Origin: Steroidobacteraceae bacterium
GTDB taxonomy: Bacteria > Pseudomonadota > Gammaproteobacteria > Steroidobacterales > Steroidobacteraceae
Direction: 5' to 3'
DNA: 5,291 bases
Assembly: GCA_023253235.1 (NCBI GenBank)
Contig: JALRHE010000201.1
Location: 1 to 5,291, forward strand
The notes beneath the pieces are model-generated. The model searched no databases, was not told the origin of the DNA, and saw only the letters and a list, made by a program, of their open reading frames with translations. Position numbers and translations under genes: made by a program. Position 1 is the stretch's first letter. Every line of letters starts with the position of its first letter. This document shows, piece after piece, positions 1 to 5,291 of the stretch.

Positions 1-260
1 GCGATGTCGCCGTTTCGATCGCCTGTTAGGCGTTCGACTTCGGAAAAACGGGACGTGTTGGTCTTGCCGCGGTTGAAGAACGTGACGCGATGACCGCGGC
101 TTAACGCAAACGAGGTCATATGCAGACCTAGAAAACGCGTACCGCCCAGAATGAGGATGTCGAGAGGTTTGCGCGCGGTGCCTGTCGCAGCTGCTCGACC
201 AGGCAGGTTGGCTAGCGCCGCCAATGCGATGCCCGACGACAAAAGATCGCGGCGTTTCAT
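1..260 (-). CDS. Tat-exported NAD-dependent epimerase/dehydratase-like protein (N-terminal part)
   Basis: The gene runs off the left edge, so only the first 86 residues are visible. The N-terminus looks like a twin-arginine signal: R3-R4-D-L-L, a short hydrophobic Ala/Leu-rich stretch (about 10-19) and a possible cleavage site after A23-A24-A25. A Rossmann entry follows: beta strand DILIL at 34-38, then GGTRFLG at 39-45, and RGH..V..FNRG at 55-65. This arrangement is typical of extended short-chain dehydrogenase/epimerase proteins that bind NAD(P). The family acts on nucleotide sugars or other carbonyl compounds, but the substrate and the Tyr-xxx-Lys catalytic motif lie outside the window. 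The start is supported by GGGAG 8 bases upstream, and the ATG directly follows the stop of the S9 peptidase gene, so translation is probably coupled. Export of a cofactor-binding protein would suit the Tat route, which moves folded proteins. That localisation is inferred from the leader alone. Confidence 0.8.
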   Translation of the reverse strand, partial: MKRRDLLSSGIALAALANLPGRAAATGTARKPLDILILGGTRFLGLHMTSFALSRGHRVTFFNRGKTNTSRFSEVERLTGDRNGDI

Positions 261-2312
261 TCAGCGAGCTCCCGGTGACGCGTATGACTCAATCCAGTTT
301 CTGACACTTTGATACCAGTGCAGCGAGTTCTGCGGTTTCAGAACCCAATGGTTTTCATCGGGGTAGTAGATGAATTTCGAGGTGATGCCGCGCTTCTGCA
401 GTGTGTTGAAAAGCTCGATTCCATGGTTCACCGGCACGCGCATGTCGAGTTGACCATGAATGACGAGTGTCGGCGTGACGAAATTGCCTGCGCTCACGTG
501 CGGTGAATAACGCAGAAAGTCTTCTGGTTTTTCCCAGAACTCGAAAAAGCGATCTCGCTCTGCGCCGTAGTCTGCGCCGATTTGCGTGAATGAGTTGTAG
601 ACGGCTGCATGCGCGATGAGCGCCTTGAATGGGTGCGCACGACCTAACAGTGTACTGGCGAGGAAGCCGCCGTAACTGCCGCCACCGGCGACCATTCGAT
701 CGGCATCAACGAAGGGCTGCGATGCCAGCCAATCAGCGGCTTTGATGGTGTCTTCGTAAGGTTTGCTGATGCGATCCGGGTTGATGGAGTCTGCAAAGTT
801 CTGGCCGAAGCCACTAGAGCCATGGAAGTTGTGCCATGTCACGATGTAACCCCAGCTGGCAAAGACATGCGCATTCCAGCGCCATTGCACAGCATCCTGA
901 ATGGCATTGTGTGGACCGCCGTGCAGTAGCATGAATACCGGATATTTTTTGGTTGGATCGAAATCCGGCGGGTACACGACCCACATCTGGATCGGCTGTT
1001 GATTGCTGCCTGCGTACGTAACGCTCTCGACCTTGCCAAGAGCGGTTTGCGCCATAACAGCGTCGTTCAGACGACTGAGAGTTCTCGCAGCACCGCTGTG
1101 CAGATCGAGGGTGATCAGGGTTGGAGGCTCCGAGAAGCTTTGCCGGATAGCCACTGCAGCAGGTTTCTTGGTTTGCGCTGCTGCGATCGCCAAGCCGCCG
1201 AAACTCGTCTCGCGGGTGATCGCCGTCGGATTGCCCGGCTTGGACAAATCGAAACGATAGATGCGATTCGTTGCTGCATCATCGATGGCGCTGAAAATCG
1301 ATTTGGAATTCGGATGCCAGACCAACGTTCCTACGGAGCGATCCCATGCGCCTGAGAGATCTTGAACCGTGGAGTCATCACGCGATCGAAGCATCAGTTT
1401 GGATCGATCAGCGTAGAAGCCTTTGAGCGACTGTGCCGCATAGGCGAGCCAGCGACCGTCCGGGCTGTACGACGGTGAGCCGTCGTCCGCAGAATTGCCC
1501 TCGGTGATATTGACGGCGGGCTTGCAGCCGCAGGCCGCAATCGTCAGTACGTCGTAATTCGGGTCGACACCCGTTTGGTCGACGTTGGTAACGAACGCGA
1601 CCTCCGTGCCGTCTGGCGAAATGTCGTATGAGGACGCCGAGTAATCGGCCTTGGACAAATGATGGCCCGATTGTCGAGTGATGGCGGTTGGCTCACCCCC
1701 GTCTACGGGTATCGAGAACAGATGCGGCTGGCGGTCGTCGAGGAATCGATCCCAATACGAGATGGGCGCACGATCCCATTCTTTGGCGCTCATTTTGCTA
1801 TCAGCCCGATCCTTCATACGCTTGGCCTGCGCCTTCCATTCGGCGAGATCTGTCCAGATCGCCGATACGAAAGCGATCTTGCGTCCGTCGGGGAACCACT
1901 TCGGTGCGTTGGCGCCTGTCGGTATGGCGGTCAGTCGTCGCGCTTCGCCGCCGTCGGTCGGAATCAGGTAGATCTGTGATTCCTTGTCATCGCCACGTTT
2001 GGACACAAACGCAATCCACTTCCCGTCTGGACTGAAGCTCGGCGAGCTGTCTGCAGCAGCATCCGTCGTGAGCTGCCGGCCGGTGGTGCCGTCGGTCGGA
2101 TAGAGCCAAAGGTCGGTATAGCCCCGATTTTCTTCGACGTTGAATCGCGTCGCTGAGACCACGGCAAGTTTGCCGTCGGGCGAGATATCGGCATCGCCGA
2201 GGCGAACCATCGACCACATGCGCTCAGCTGAGAGCTTCTCTGCGCCGACAGCGAATGGCGTGAGCATGACAACAGCAAGGCACGAGAGAATGCAGTGGGT
2301 GATTCGATTCAT
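261..2312 (-). CDS. Exported S9-family prolyl oligopeptidase, dipeptidyl peptidase 5-like
   Basis: This 683-residue serine peptidase has a Sec-type signal peptide (residues 1-24, hydrophobic core about 8-22, likely cut after V-G-A24), so it probably acts in the periplasm or outside the cell. Residues about 35-410 form a beta-propeller marked by repeated SPDG-type blades at 43-48, 93-102, 139-150, 231-240 and 282-291, with a weaker copy near 332-340. Residues about 425-675 are the alpha/beta-hydrolase domain. It has HGGPH at 464-468 (oxyanion region), the nucleophile S546 in GGGSYGG, D623 in HGQLDMRVP and H655 in DENHW. The triad is therefore complete and the protein should be active on short peptides. 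The HGSSGFGQ segment (497-504) and overall length fit the DPP5/acylaminoacyl-peptidase branch (S9C) better than DPP4, but exact specificity cannot be read. It sits 24 bases after the racemase-like gene and directly abuts the epimerase-like gene, so the three are probably co-transcribed. GAGG 5 bases before the ATG supports the start. Confidence 0.93.
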   Translation of the reverse strand: MNRITHCILSCLAVVMLTPFAVGAEKLSAERMWSMVRLGDADISPDGKLAVVSATRFNVEENRGYTDLWLYPTDGTTGRQLTTDAAADSSPSFSPDGKWIAFVSKRGDDKESQIYLIPTDGGEARRLTAIPTGANAPKWFPDGRKIAFVSAIWTDLAEWKAQAKRMKDRADSKMSAKEWDRAPISYWDRFLDDRQPHLFSIPVDGGEPTAITRQSGHHLSKADYSASSYDISPDGTEVAFVTNVDQTGVDPNYDVLTIAACGCKPAVNITEGNSADDGSPSYSPDGRWLAYAAQSLKGFYADRSKLMLRSRDDSTVQDLSGAWDRSVGTLVWHPNSKSIFSAIDDAATNRIYRFDLSKPGNPTAITRETSFGGLAIAAAQTKKPAAVAIRQSFSEPPTLITLDLHSGAARTLSRLNDAVMAQTALGKVESVTYAGSNQQPIQMWVVYPPDFDPTKKYPVFMLLHGGPHNAIQDAVQWRWNAHVFASWGYIVTWHNFHGSSGFGQNFADSINPDRISKPYEDTIKAADWLASQPFVDADRMVAGGGSYGGFLASTLLGRAHPFKALIAHAAVYNSFTQIGADYGAERDRFFEFWEKPEDFLRYSPHVSAGNFVTPTLVIHGQLDMRVPVNHGIELFNTLQKRGITSKFIYYPDENHWVLKPQNSLHWYQSVRNWIESYASPGAR
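269..273 (-). promoter_or_regulatory. Ribosome binding site of the epimerase-like gene, inside the peptidase gene
   Basis: On the minus strand, GGGAG lies 8 bases before the ATG at 260-258. It is embedded in the last codons of the peptidase gene. The junction reads TGA-ATG with no spacer, an arrangement that favours translational coupling. Confidence 0.6.
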
Positions 2313-2317
2313 GACAA

Positions 2318-2321
2318 CCTC
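2318..2321 (-). promoter_or_regulatory. Ribosome binding site of the S9 peptidase gene
   Basis: On the minus strand, GAGG lies 5 bases before the ATG at 2312-2310, in the 24-base gap after the racemase-like gene. It supports the chosen start, which also gives a well-formed signal peptide. Confidence 0.6.
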
Positions 2322-2336
2322 ATCGTTTCAAAGATT

Positions 2337-3161
2337 TCATTCGACATCAGTGATGCACACCGGGCAGTCCGACGTGGCGACGGGCGCTGGCGAATGCTGG
2401 GTGCCAACCCATGCCGATACCATATCGGGAATCAGATTGACCCGTTTCGTCATTGTTCGGTTCAACGTCGGTGTACTTTGATGATCTCCCGAGACCAAAA
2501 GACGCAGACCACTGACGGCGCCGTCAACGACGGGTACGGAGCAGCGTTTCGCCAAAGTTTCGGCAATCGGGGACATGCAGGTGCAACCGAGCACGATGGA
2601 ATCCGGGCGATGCTGCGTAACCAGTTCGTCACAGGCAGCGCCTAGTGCATCGATGATGTCGTTTTCGTGCCTGGCCATTTTTGCCATGACGCTGGTATCG
2701 GCAGACAGTCGAGACAACTCGTCCTCAGCTGAAAAATGACGGATCGCGAGACAGCGCGGTACGATCTCCAGTGATCGCAGACGTTCGTCGTACAGAAATC
2801 CCATCGACTTCGGCCAGACGGTCAAGATGCAAAATCGACCTTCGCCTATGGCACTCGCTTGCCGTAACGCCGCTTCACCGGCTCCCATGATGGGTGTCTC
2901 GACGGCAGACCGCGCCGCGTCGATGCCATAGTCGGCAAACGAGTTGATCAGGATGGCATCGCACTGTGCTCGCGCGGCACTTTGCGCAGCATCGACATAA
3001 CCCACATCCACCAAAAGTCGTTCGTATGGGGTGAAGGCGAACATCGAGAGCCTTGGCTGCACGAGCACGATCTCAGCGCCGGGAAATCGCGCAGCTTCGG
3101 TGTGGAGATGCGGGGGCAGTTCGGTGCTAGCGGATCCGCTGCCGATGATTCCGATTTTCAT
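2337..3161 (-). CDS. Asp/Glu/hydantoin racemase superfamily protein, first catalytic Cys replaced by Ser
   Basis: The start at 3161 gives 274 residues beginning MKIGIIGSGS, the expected first beta strand. A second ATG at 3212 would add 17 residues with no family resemblance. Family members racemise or isomerise amino acids, hydantoins or maleate, or decarboxylate arylmalonates, normally using one or two cysteines in two related half-domains. In the first half, INSFADYG (72-79) occupies the place of the usual CFxDPG motif, so S74 sits at the first catalytic Cys. GAGEAA at 93-98 is conserved. In the second half LGCTCM at 191-196 keeps the second catalytic Cys as C193, and PVVDG at 210-214 matches the family motif. 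Residues after about 224 form a tail of some 50 residues, longer than usual for hydantoin racemases, ending in a CxxC pair (C266, C269). It is first in the leftward cluster and divergent from the SnoaL-like gene. The superfamily is clear. With only one of the two cysteines, simple two-base racemisation is doubtful; an isomerase, decarboxylase or lyase role is possible. Confidence 0.82.
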   Translation of the reverse strand: MKIGIIGSGSASTELPPHLHTEAARFPGAEIVLVQPRLSMFAFTPYERLLVDVGYVDAAQSAARAQCDAILINSFADYGIDAARSAVETPIMGAGEAALRQASAIGEGRFCILTVWPKSMGFLYDERLRSLEIVPRCLAIRHFSAEDELSRLSADTSVMAKMARHENDIIDALGAACDELVTQHRPDSIVLGCTCMSPIAETLAKRCSVPVVDGAVSGLRLLVSGDHQSTPTLNRTMTKRVNLIPDMVSAWVGTQHSPAPVATSDCPVCITDVE

Positions 3162-3221
3162 GGTACGAAGGCTAAGGCATGCGGCCGTGTATCGGCTACC
3201 GTCATCGGGCATACTTCGACC
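3162..3221. promoter_or_regulatory. Divergent control region between the two gene clusters
   Basis: These 60 bases separate the start codons of the racemase-like gene (minus) and the SnoaL-like gene (plus), so promoters for both clusters should lie here or extend into the coding sequence on either side. The two ends form an imperfect inverted repeat: GGTACGAAG at 3162-3170 and CTTCGACC at 3214-3221, differing by one base. Each ATG is thus preceded directly by CTTCG(T)ACC. Neither side has a clear Shine-Dalgarno sequence. No convincing -35/-10 pair was found; CATACT at 3210-3215 is a weak -10-like match that would imply a leaderless transcript. A palindromic GCATGC lies at 3177-3182. No regulator gene is visible in the window. 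Confidence 0.5.
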
Positions 3222-3647
3222 ATGGGATCTTCATTGACCGATGCAGGCATCGTCGTCGGGTCGGCTCGAACCGAACGGGCTGATGCGATAGCCCTGGTGC
3301 GTCGCTGGTTCGACAACATGTCAGCGCGCGATCTCCCCGGCGCCTCCAAGCTGATGTCGCCGACTATCTCGATCGTCATCTCGGGTGGACACCGTTTTTC
3401 CCGCCTCGAGGACTTCGTTGCTTTCGGGGCAGATCGATACGAGTCGGTTCGTAAACAGACGGATCATTTCGAGGTCTGCGAAGCCGCTGGCGGCGTTGCC
3501 GTTTATGTGCGCGGTGAGATGTCAGGGTCCTGGAAGGACGGTACGGCGTTCACCGGTGTGCGTTGGTGTGATCGGTTTCTTGTCAGCGGCGGCGTAGTTG
3601 TCGATTTGCAAACTTGGAGCGACTTGGCCGAGACGCGGCTGCGCTGA
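3222..3647 (+). CDS. SnoaL/NTF2-like family protein
   Basis: This 141-residue protein has the layout of a SnoaL-like (NTF2-fold) domain. An N-terminal helix ends in VRRWFDNMSARD (about 26-37), followed by a second helix (LPGASKLMSPT), then alternating strands with VYVRGEMSGSWKDG (about 94-107), VRWCDRFLVSGG (113-124) and a last strand VVVDLQTW (125-132). The fold forms a small cone-shaped pocket used by polyketide cyclases, ketosteroid isomerases, dehydratases and many proteins of unknown function. No family-specific catalytic residues can be assigned, so the reaction is unknown. The ATG at 3222 is the only start codon close to the domain; upstream extension of this frame would run into the divergent gene. 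There is no clear ribosome binding site. It is first in the rightward cluster, 18 bases before the nitrilase-like gene, so the two are likely co-transcribed and its product may act on the same compound or pathway. Confidence 0.75.
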   Translation: MGSSLTDAGIVVGSARTERADAIALVRRWFDNMSARDLPGASKLMSPTISIVISGGHRFSRLEDFVAFGADRYESVRKQTDHFEVCEAAGGVAVYVRGEMSGSWKDGTAFTGVRWCDRFLVSGGVVVDLQTWSDLAETRLR

Positions 3648-3653
3648 ATCTAC

Positions 3654-3657
3654 GGAG
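3654..3657 (+). promoter_or_regulatory. Ribosome binding site that fixes a TTG start
   Basis: GGAG lies 8 bases before the TTG at 3666-3668, in the 18-base gap after the SnoaL-like gene. It decides in favour of this TTG, because no ATG or GTG occurs in frame before the first conserved strand of the nitrilase-like protein. Confidence 0.65.
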
Positions 3658-3665
3658 TTTTCATT

Positions 3666-4715
3666 TTGAGTATCAGCAAACTGGATCGTTATGCCGCGTT
3701 GGCGCTGCAGATCGACTGCGACGGCGTGCACCCCGACAAGACACGCGACGAATCCGCAGCGCGTATGCAAAGATCGATTGCGCGGATCGATCAGGCCGTT
3801 GCGGGGGCCCGCCGCTGGATTGGCCCTGATCTGAAGCTCGTGGTGCTACCGGAATACATCCTCTCTGGCCCGCCCTGGGGCGAGACTATTCCGGAGTGGG
3901 CCGCCAAAGGCGCCCTGCATCCGCGCGGCCCCGAGTACGATGCTCTCGGTGCGCTGGCCCAGAAACATGCCGTATACCTCGCCGGTAACGGCTACGAGAC
4001 CGATGATCATTTTCCGGGTCTCTACTTCCAGGCGTGCTGGGTTTTCGACCCGTCGGGAAATCGCATACTCACTTACCGACGCCTGATTTCGATATTCGCA
4101 CCCACACCCCACGATGTGTGGGATCGCTACCTCGACATCTACGGACTCGAGGCCGTGTTTCCGGTAGCGGATACACCGATCGGTCGAATCGCCGCTATAG
4201 CATCGGAAGAAATTCTCTATCCTGAAATTGCGCGCGCCCATGCCATTCGTGGTGCCGAGGTGTTTTTACACTCGACTAGTGAAGTGGCGTCACCAAATCT
4301 GACGATCAAACAAATCGCGCGACGCGCTCGTGCGCTCGAGAATCTAGCCTACGTCGTGTCGGCAAATACGGCAGCGTTGTACGGTATCGATGTGCCTGTC
4401 GATTCCAGCAATGGTTACTCCGATGTCATCGACTATCACGGTAACCAGATGGTTGTGGCGGGGCTCGGTAATTCGTCGGTTGCCAATACTTTCCTCGATA
4501 TGGCGGGGTTGAGGGCTTATCGACGTCGTCCCGCCATGAGCAACATGCTCTCGAGGCAGGCTCTCGATCTGTTTGCGGAGTCGTACGCCAAAGCCGATCT
4601 GCGCCGCCGTAACGGTTTACTACAGGGCGACAAGGTGATGATCCCGGATCGCGCCTACTTCCAGCAGCGTCAAGCGGATGCCATCGCTCGCATGGCCGAG
4701 CGCGGTATTCTTTGA
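3666..4715 (+). CDS. Nitrilase-superfamily (carbon-nitrogen hydrolase fold) protein with substituted catalytic triad
   Basis: This 349-residue protein has the nitrilase/amidase fold layout: an N-terminal strand (YAALALQID, 9-17), LVVLPEY (58-64) with the conserved E63, a region of APTPHDVW (145-152), a YPEIAR...RGAEVFLHSTSE block (185-206), and RARALENLAYVVSAN (220-234), where other members have the ARAxEN motif. Active members use a Glu-Lys-Cys triad. Only the Glu is present here. The usual YRK lysine is R139 in YRR (codon CGC at 4080-4082). The nucleophilic Cys six residues before PE is S180 in IASEEILYPE (codon TCG at 4203-4205). Standard thiol chemistry is therefore not expected. It may belong to a conserved non-thiol subfamily, use Ser, or bind rather than hydrolyse an amide or nitrile. 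The frame is fully open and well conserved, so it is not an obvious pseudogene. It starts at TTG and overlaps the next gene by 4 bases, in one operon with the SnoaL-like and reductase genes. Confidence 0.85.
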   Translation: MSISKLDRYAALALQIDCDGVHPDKTRDESAARMQRSIARIDQAVAGARRWIGPDLKLVVLPEYILSGPPWGETIPEWAAKGALHPRGPEYDALGALAQKHAVYLAGNGYETDDHFPGLYFQACWVFDPSGNRILTYRRLISIFAPTPHDVWDRYLDIYGLEAVFPVADTPIGRIAAIASEEILYPEIARAHAIRGAEVFLHSTSEVASPNLTIKQIARRARALENLAYVVSANTAALYGIDVPVDSSNGYSDVIDYHGNQMVVAGLGNSSVANTFLDMAGLRAYRRRPAMSNMLSRQALDLFAESYAKADLRRRNGLLQGDKVMIPDRAYFQQRQADAIARMAERGIL

Positions 4716-5291
4716 GCGCGGTTCGCTTTCGCCGAGCGTTGCACGAGCGCTATGGCGATCCCCGCGACGTATTGCGCATAGTCGAGGTCGAGGAGGAGGT
4801 CCCGGCTGCGGATGAAATCATCATCCGGATGGAGGCGGCGGCGATGCACATCGCGGATCTGCGCACCATCGAGGGTGCCGATATGTTCCGAAATCCGTTG
4901 CCACGTACGCCGGGATTTGAGGGAGTTGGTCGTGTTGTGCGCGTGGGTTCAGACGTCACCAGCTACTCGATCGGCGACCGCGTCTTCCCTGCACTGGGAT
5001 CGGGAACCTTCAGCGAGCAGGTACGGTGTGCAGCCAGTCGGTGCATGCCTGCACCCGAGGGTGATGCAGCGCAACTCAGTCTGTTGACCGTCAATGGGCC
5101 GACTGCGGCCGTTTTGCTCGATGACTTCGTCGTACTCAAGCCTGGCGACTGGCTGATTCAAAATGCCGCCAACTCCAATTGTGGCCGCTTTGTGCTGCAG
5201 CTGGCACAGCGGCGAGGCATCAAAACCGTCAACGTAGTTCGACGTGCGGAGATGGTTGGCGAGTTGCTCGAGATGGGCGGTGACGTCGTCT
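4712..5291 (+). CDS. Medium-chain dehydrogenase/reductase, enoyl thioester reductase-like (N-terminal part)
   Basis: The gene runs off the right edge after 193 residues. The start is TTG at 4712, sharing TTGA with the stop of the nitrilase-like gene. It gives MSAVRF, the usual first strand of this family; the next in-frame start (TTG 4739) would remove that strand. Residues 1-115 are a GroES-like domain with TPGFEGVGRVVRVGSDV (66-82) and IGDRVF (87-92). The NADP-binding Rossmann domain begins near 135, with NAANSNCGRFVLQLAQ at 151-166 and TVNVVRR at 172-178. The NAANS motif and the following INVVR-like strand point to the MECR/Etr1 branch of 2-enoyl thioester reductases or related quinone oxidoreductases. 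No structural-zinc cysteine cluster is seen, as expected for that branch. The catalytic Tyr of Etr1-type enzymes, expected in IEGxY, appears to be D57 in IEGAD, so enoyl-CoA reduction is uncertain. Co-translation with the nitrilase-like protein suggests one pathway. Confidence 0.85.
   Translation, partial: MSAVRFRRALHERYGDPRDVLRIVEVEEEVPAADEIIIRMEAAAMHIADLRTIEGADMFRNPLPRTPGFEGVGRVVRVGSDVTSYSIGDRVFPALGSGTFSEQVRCAASRCMPAPEGDAAQLSLLTVNGPTAAVLLDDFVVLKPGDWLIQNAANSNCGRFVLQLAQRRGIKTVNVVRRAEMVGELLEMGGDVV

Noticed and set aside
999..2035. Several plus-strand open frames of 85 to 118 codons opposite the S9 peptidase
   Set aside because: They lie antisense to a gene with a complete triad and propeller motifs, overlap each other in different frames, and show no recognisable domain, so they are shadows of a GC-rich gene.
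3162..3212. Upstream ATG at 3212 that would lengthen the racemase-like protein by 17 residues
   Set aside because: The extension has no family resemblance, precedes the canonical first strand MKIGIIG, lacks a ribosome binding site and would leave only 9 bases between divergent genes.
3187..3215. Promoter with CATACT at 3210-3215 as the -10 element
   Set aside because: It matches four of six consensus positions, has no -35 partner at the right distance, and would require a leaderless transcript. It is too weak to annotate as a separate promoter.
2982..3221. Upstream extension of the SnoaL-like reading frame by 80 codons
   Set aside because: It overlaps the oppositely oriented racemase-like gene for most of its length and carries no recognisable domain. 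The ATG at 3222 fits the domain start.
2337..4715. Classical hydantoin to amino acid pathway (racemase plus N-carbamoylase of the nitrilase fold)
   Set aside because: No hydantoinase is visible, the nitrilase-like protein lacks the Cys and Lys that a carbamoylase needs, and the racemase-like protein lacks its first Cys.
3666..4715. The nitrilase-like gene as a decaying pseudogene
   Set aside because: The frame is open over 349 codons with good initiation signals, fold motifs are well kept, and it is tightly coupled to the next gene. Substitution at only the catalytic positions points to altered function instead.

Overview
The window is a gene-dense stretch of a bacterial chromosome with GC content in the high fifties by eye. 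Six protein-coding genes lie in two divergent, tightly packed clusters. The exported proteins (one with a Sec signal, one with a twin-arginine-type leader), the GC level and the use of TTG starts suggest a Gram-negative bacterium, probably a proteobacterium. The genus cannot be read from the sequence. No rRNA, tRNA, insertion sequence, CRISPR array, phage gene or clear intrinsic terminator was seen. No gap between genes exceeds about 60 bases.

Leftward cluster (minus strand, 3161 down to 1). It starts with a 274-residue protein of the Asp/Glu/hydantoin racemase superfamily. After 24 bases comes a 683-residue exported S9-family serine peptidase resembling dipeptidyl peptidase 5, with an intact Ser/Asp/His triad. 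Its stop codon abuts the ATG of an NAD-dependent epimerase/dehydratase-like protein that carries a Tat-type leader and runs off the left edge.

Rightward cluster (plus strand, 3222 to 5291). It starts with a small SnoaL/NTF2-like protein. A nitrilase-superfamily (carbon-nitrogen hydrolase fold) protein follows, starting at TTG behind a good ribosome binding site. Last is a medium-chain dehydrogenase/reductase resembling 2-enoyl thioester reductases, whose TTG start overlaps the nitrilase stop and which runs off the right edge.

The clusters share a 60-base divergent control region. Its two ends carry mirror-image leaders of the form CTTCG(T)ACC placed directly before each ATG.

The main point of interest is that residues expected to be catalytic are replaced in three neighbouring enzymes that otherwise look intact. 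The racemase-like protein has Ser where the first of two catalytic Cys is expected. The nitrilase-like protein has Ser for the nucleophilic Cys and Arg for the catalytic Lys. The reductase appears to have Asp where enoyl thioester reductases have Tyr. All three frames are open and the surrounding motifs are kept, so decay is unlikely. A plausible reading (inference) is a small-molecule catabolic or tailoring locus built from divergent subfamilies, with a periplasmic peptidase and oxidoreductase alongside. The substrate is unknown.
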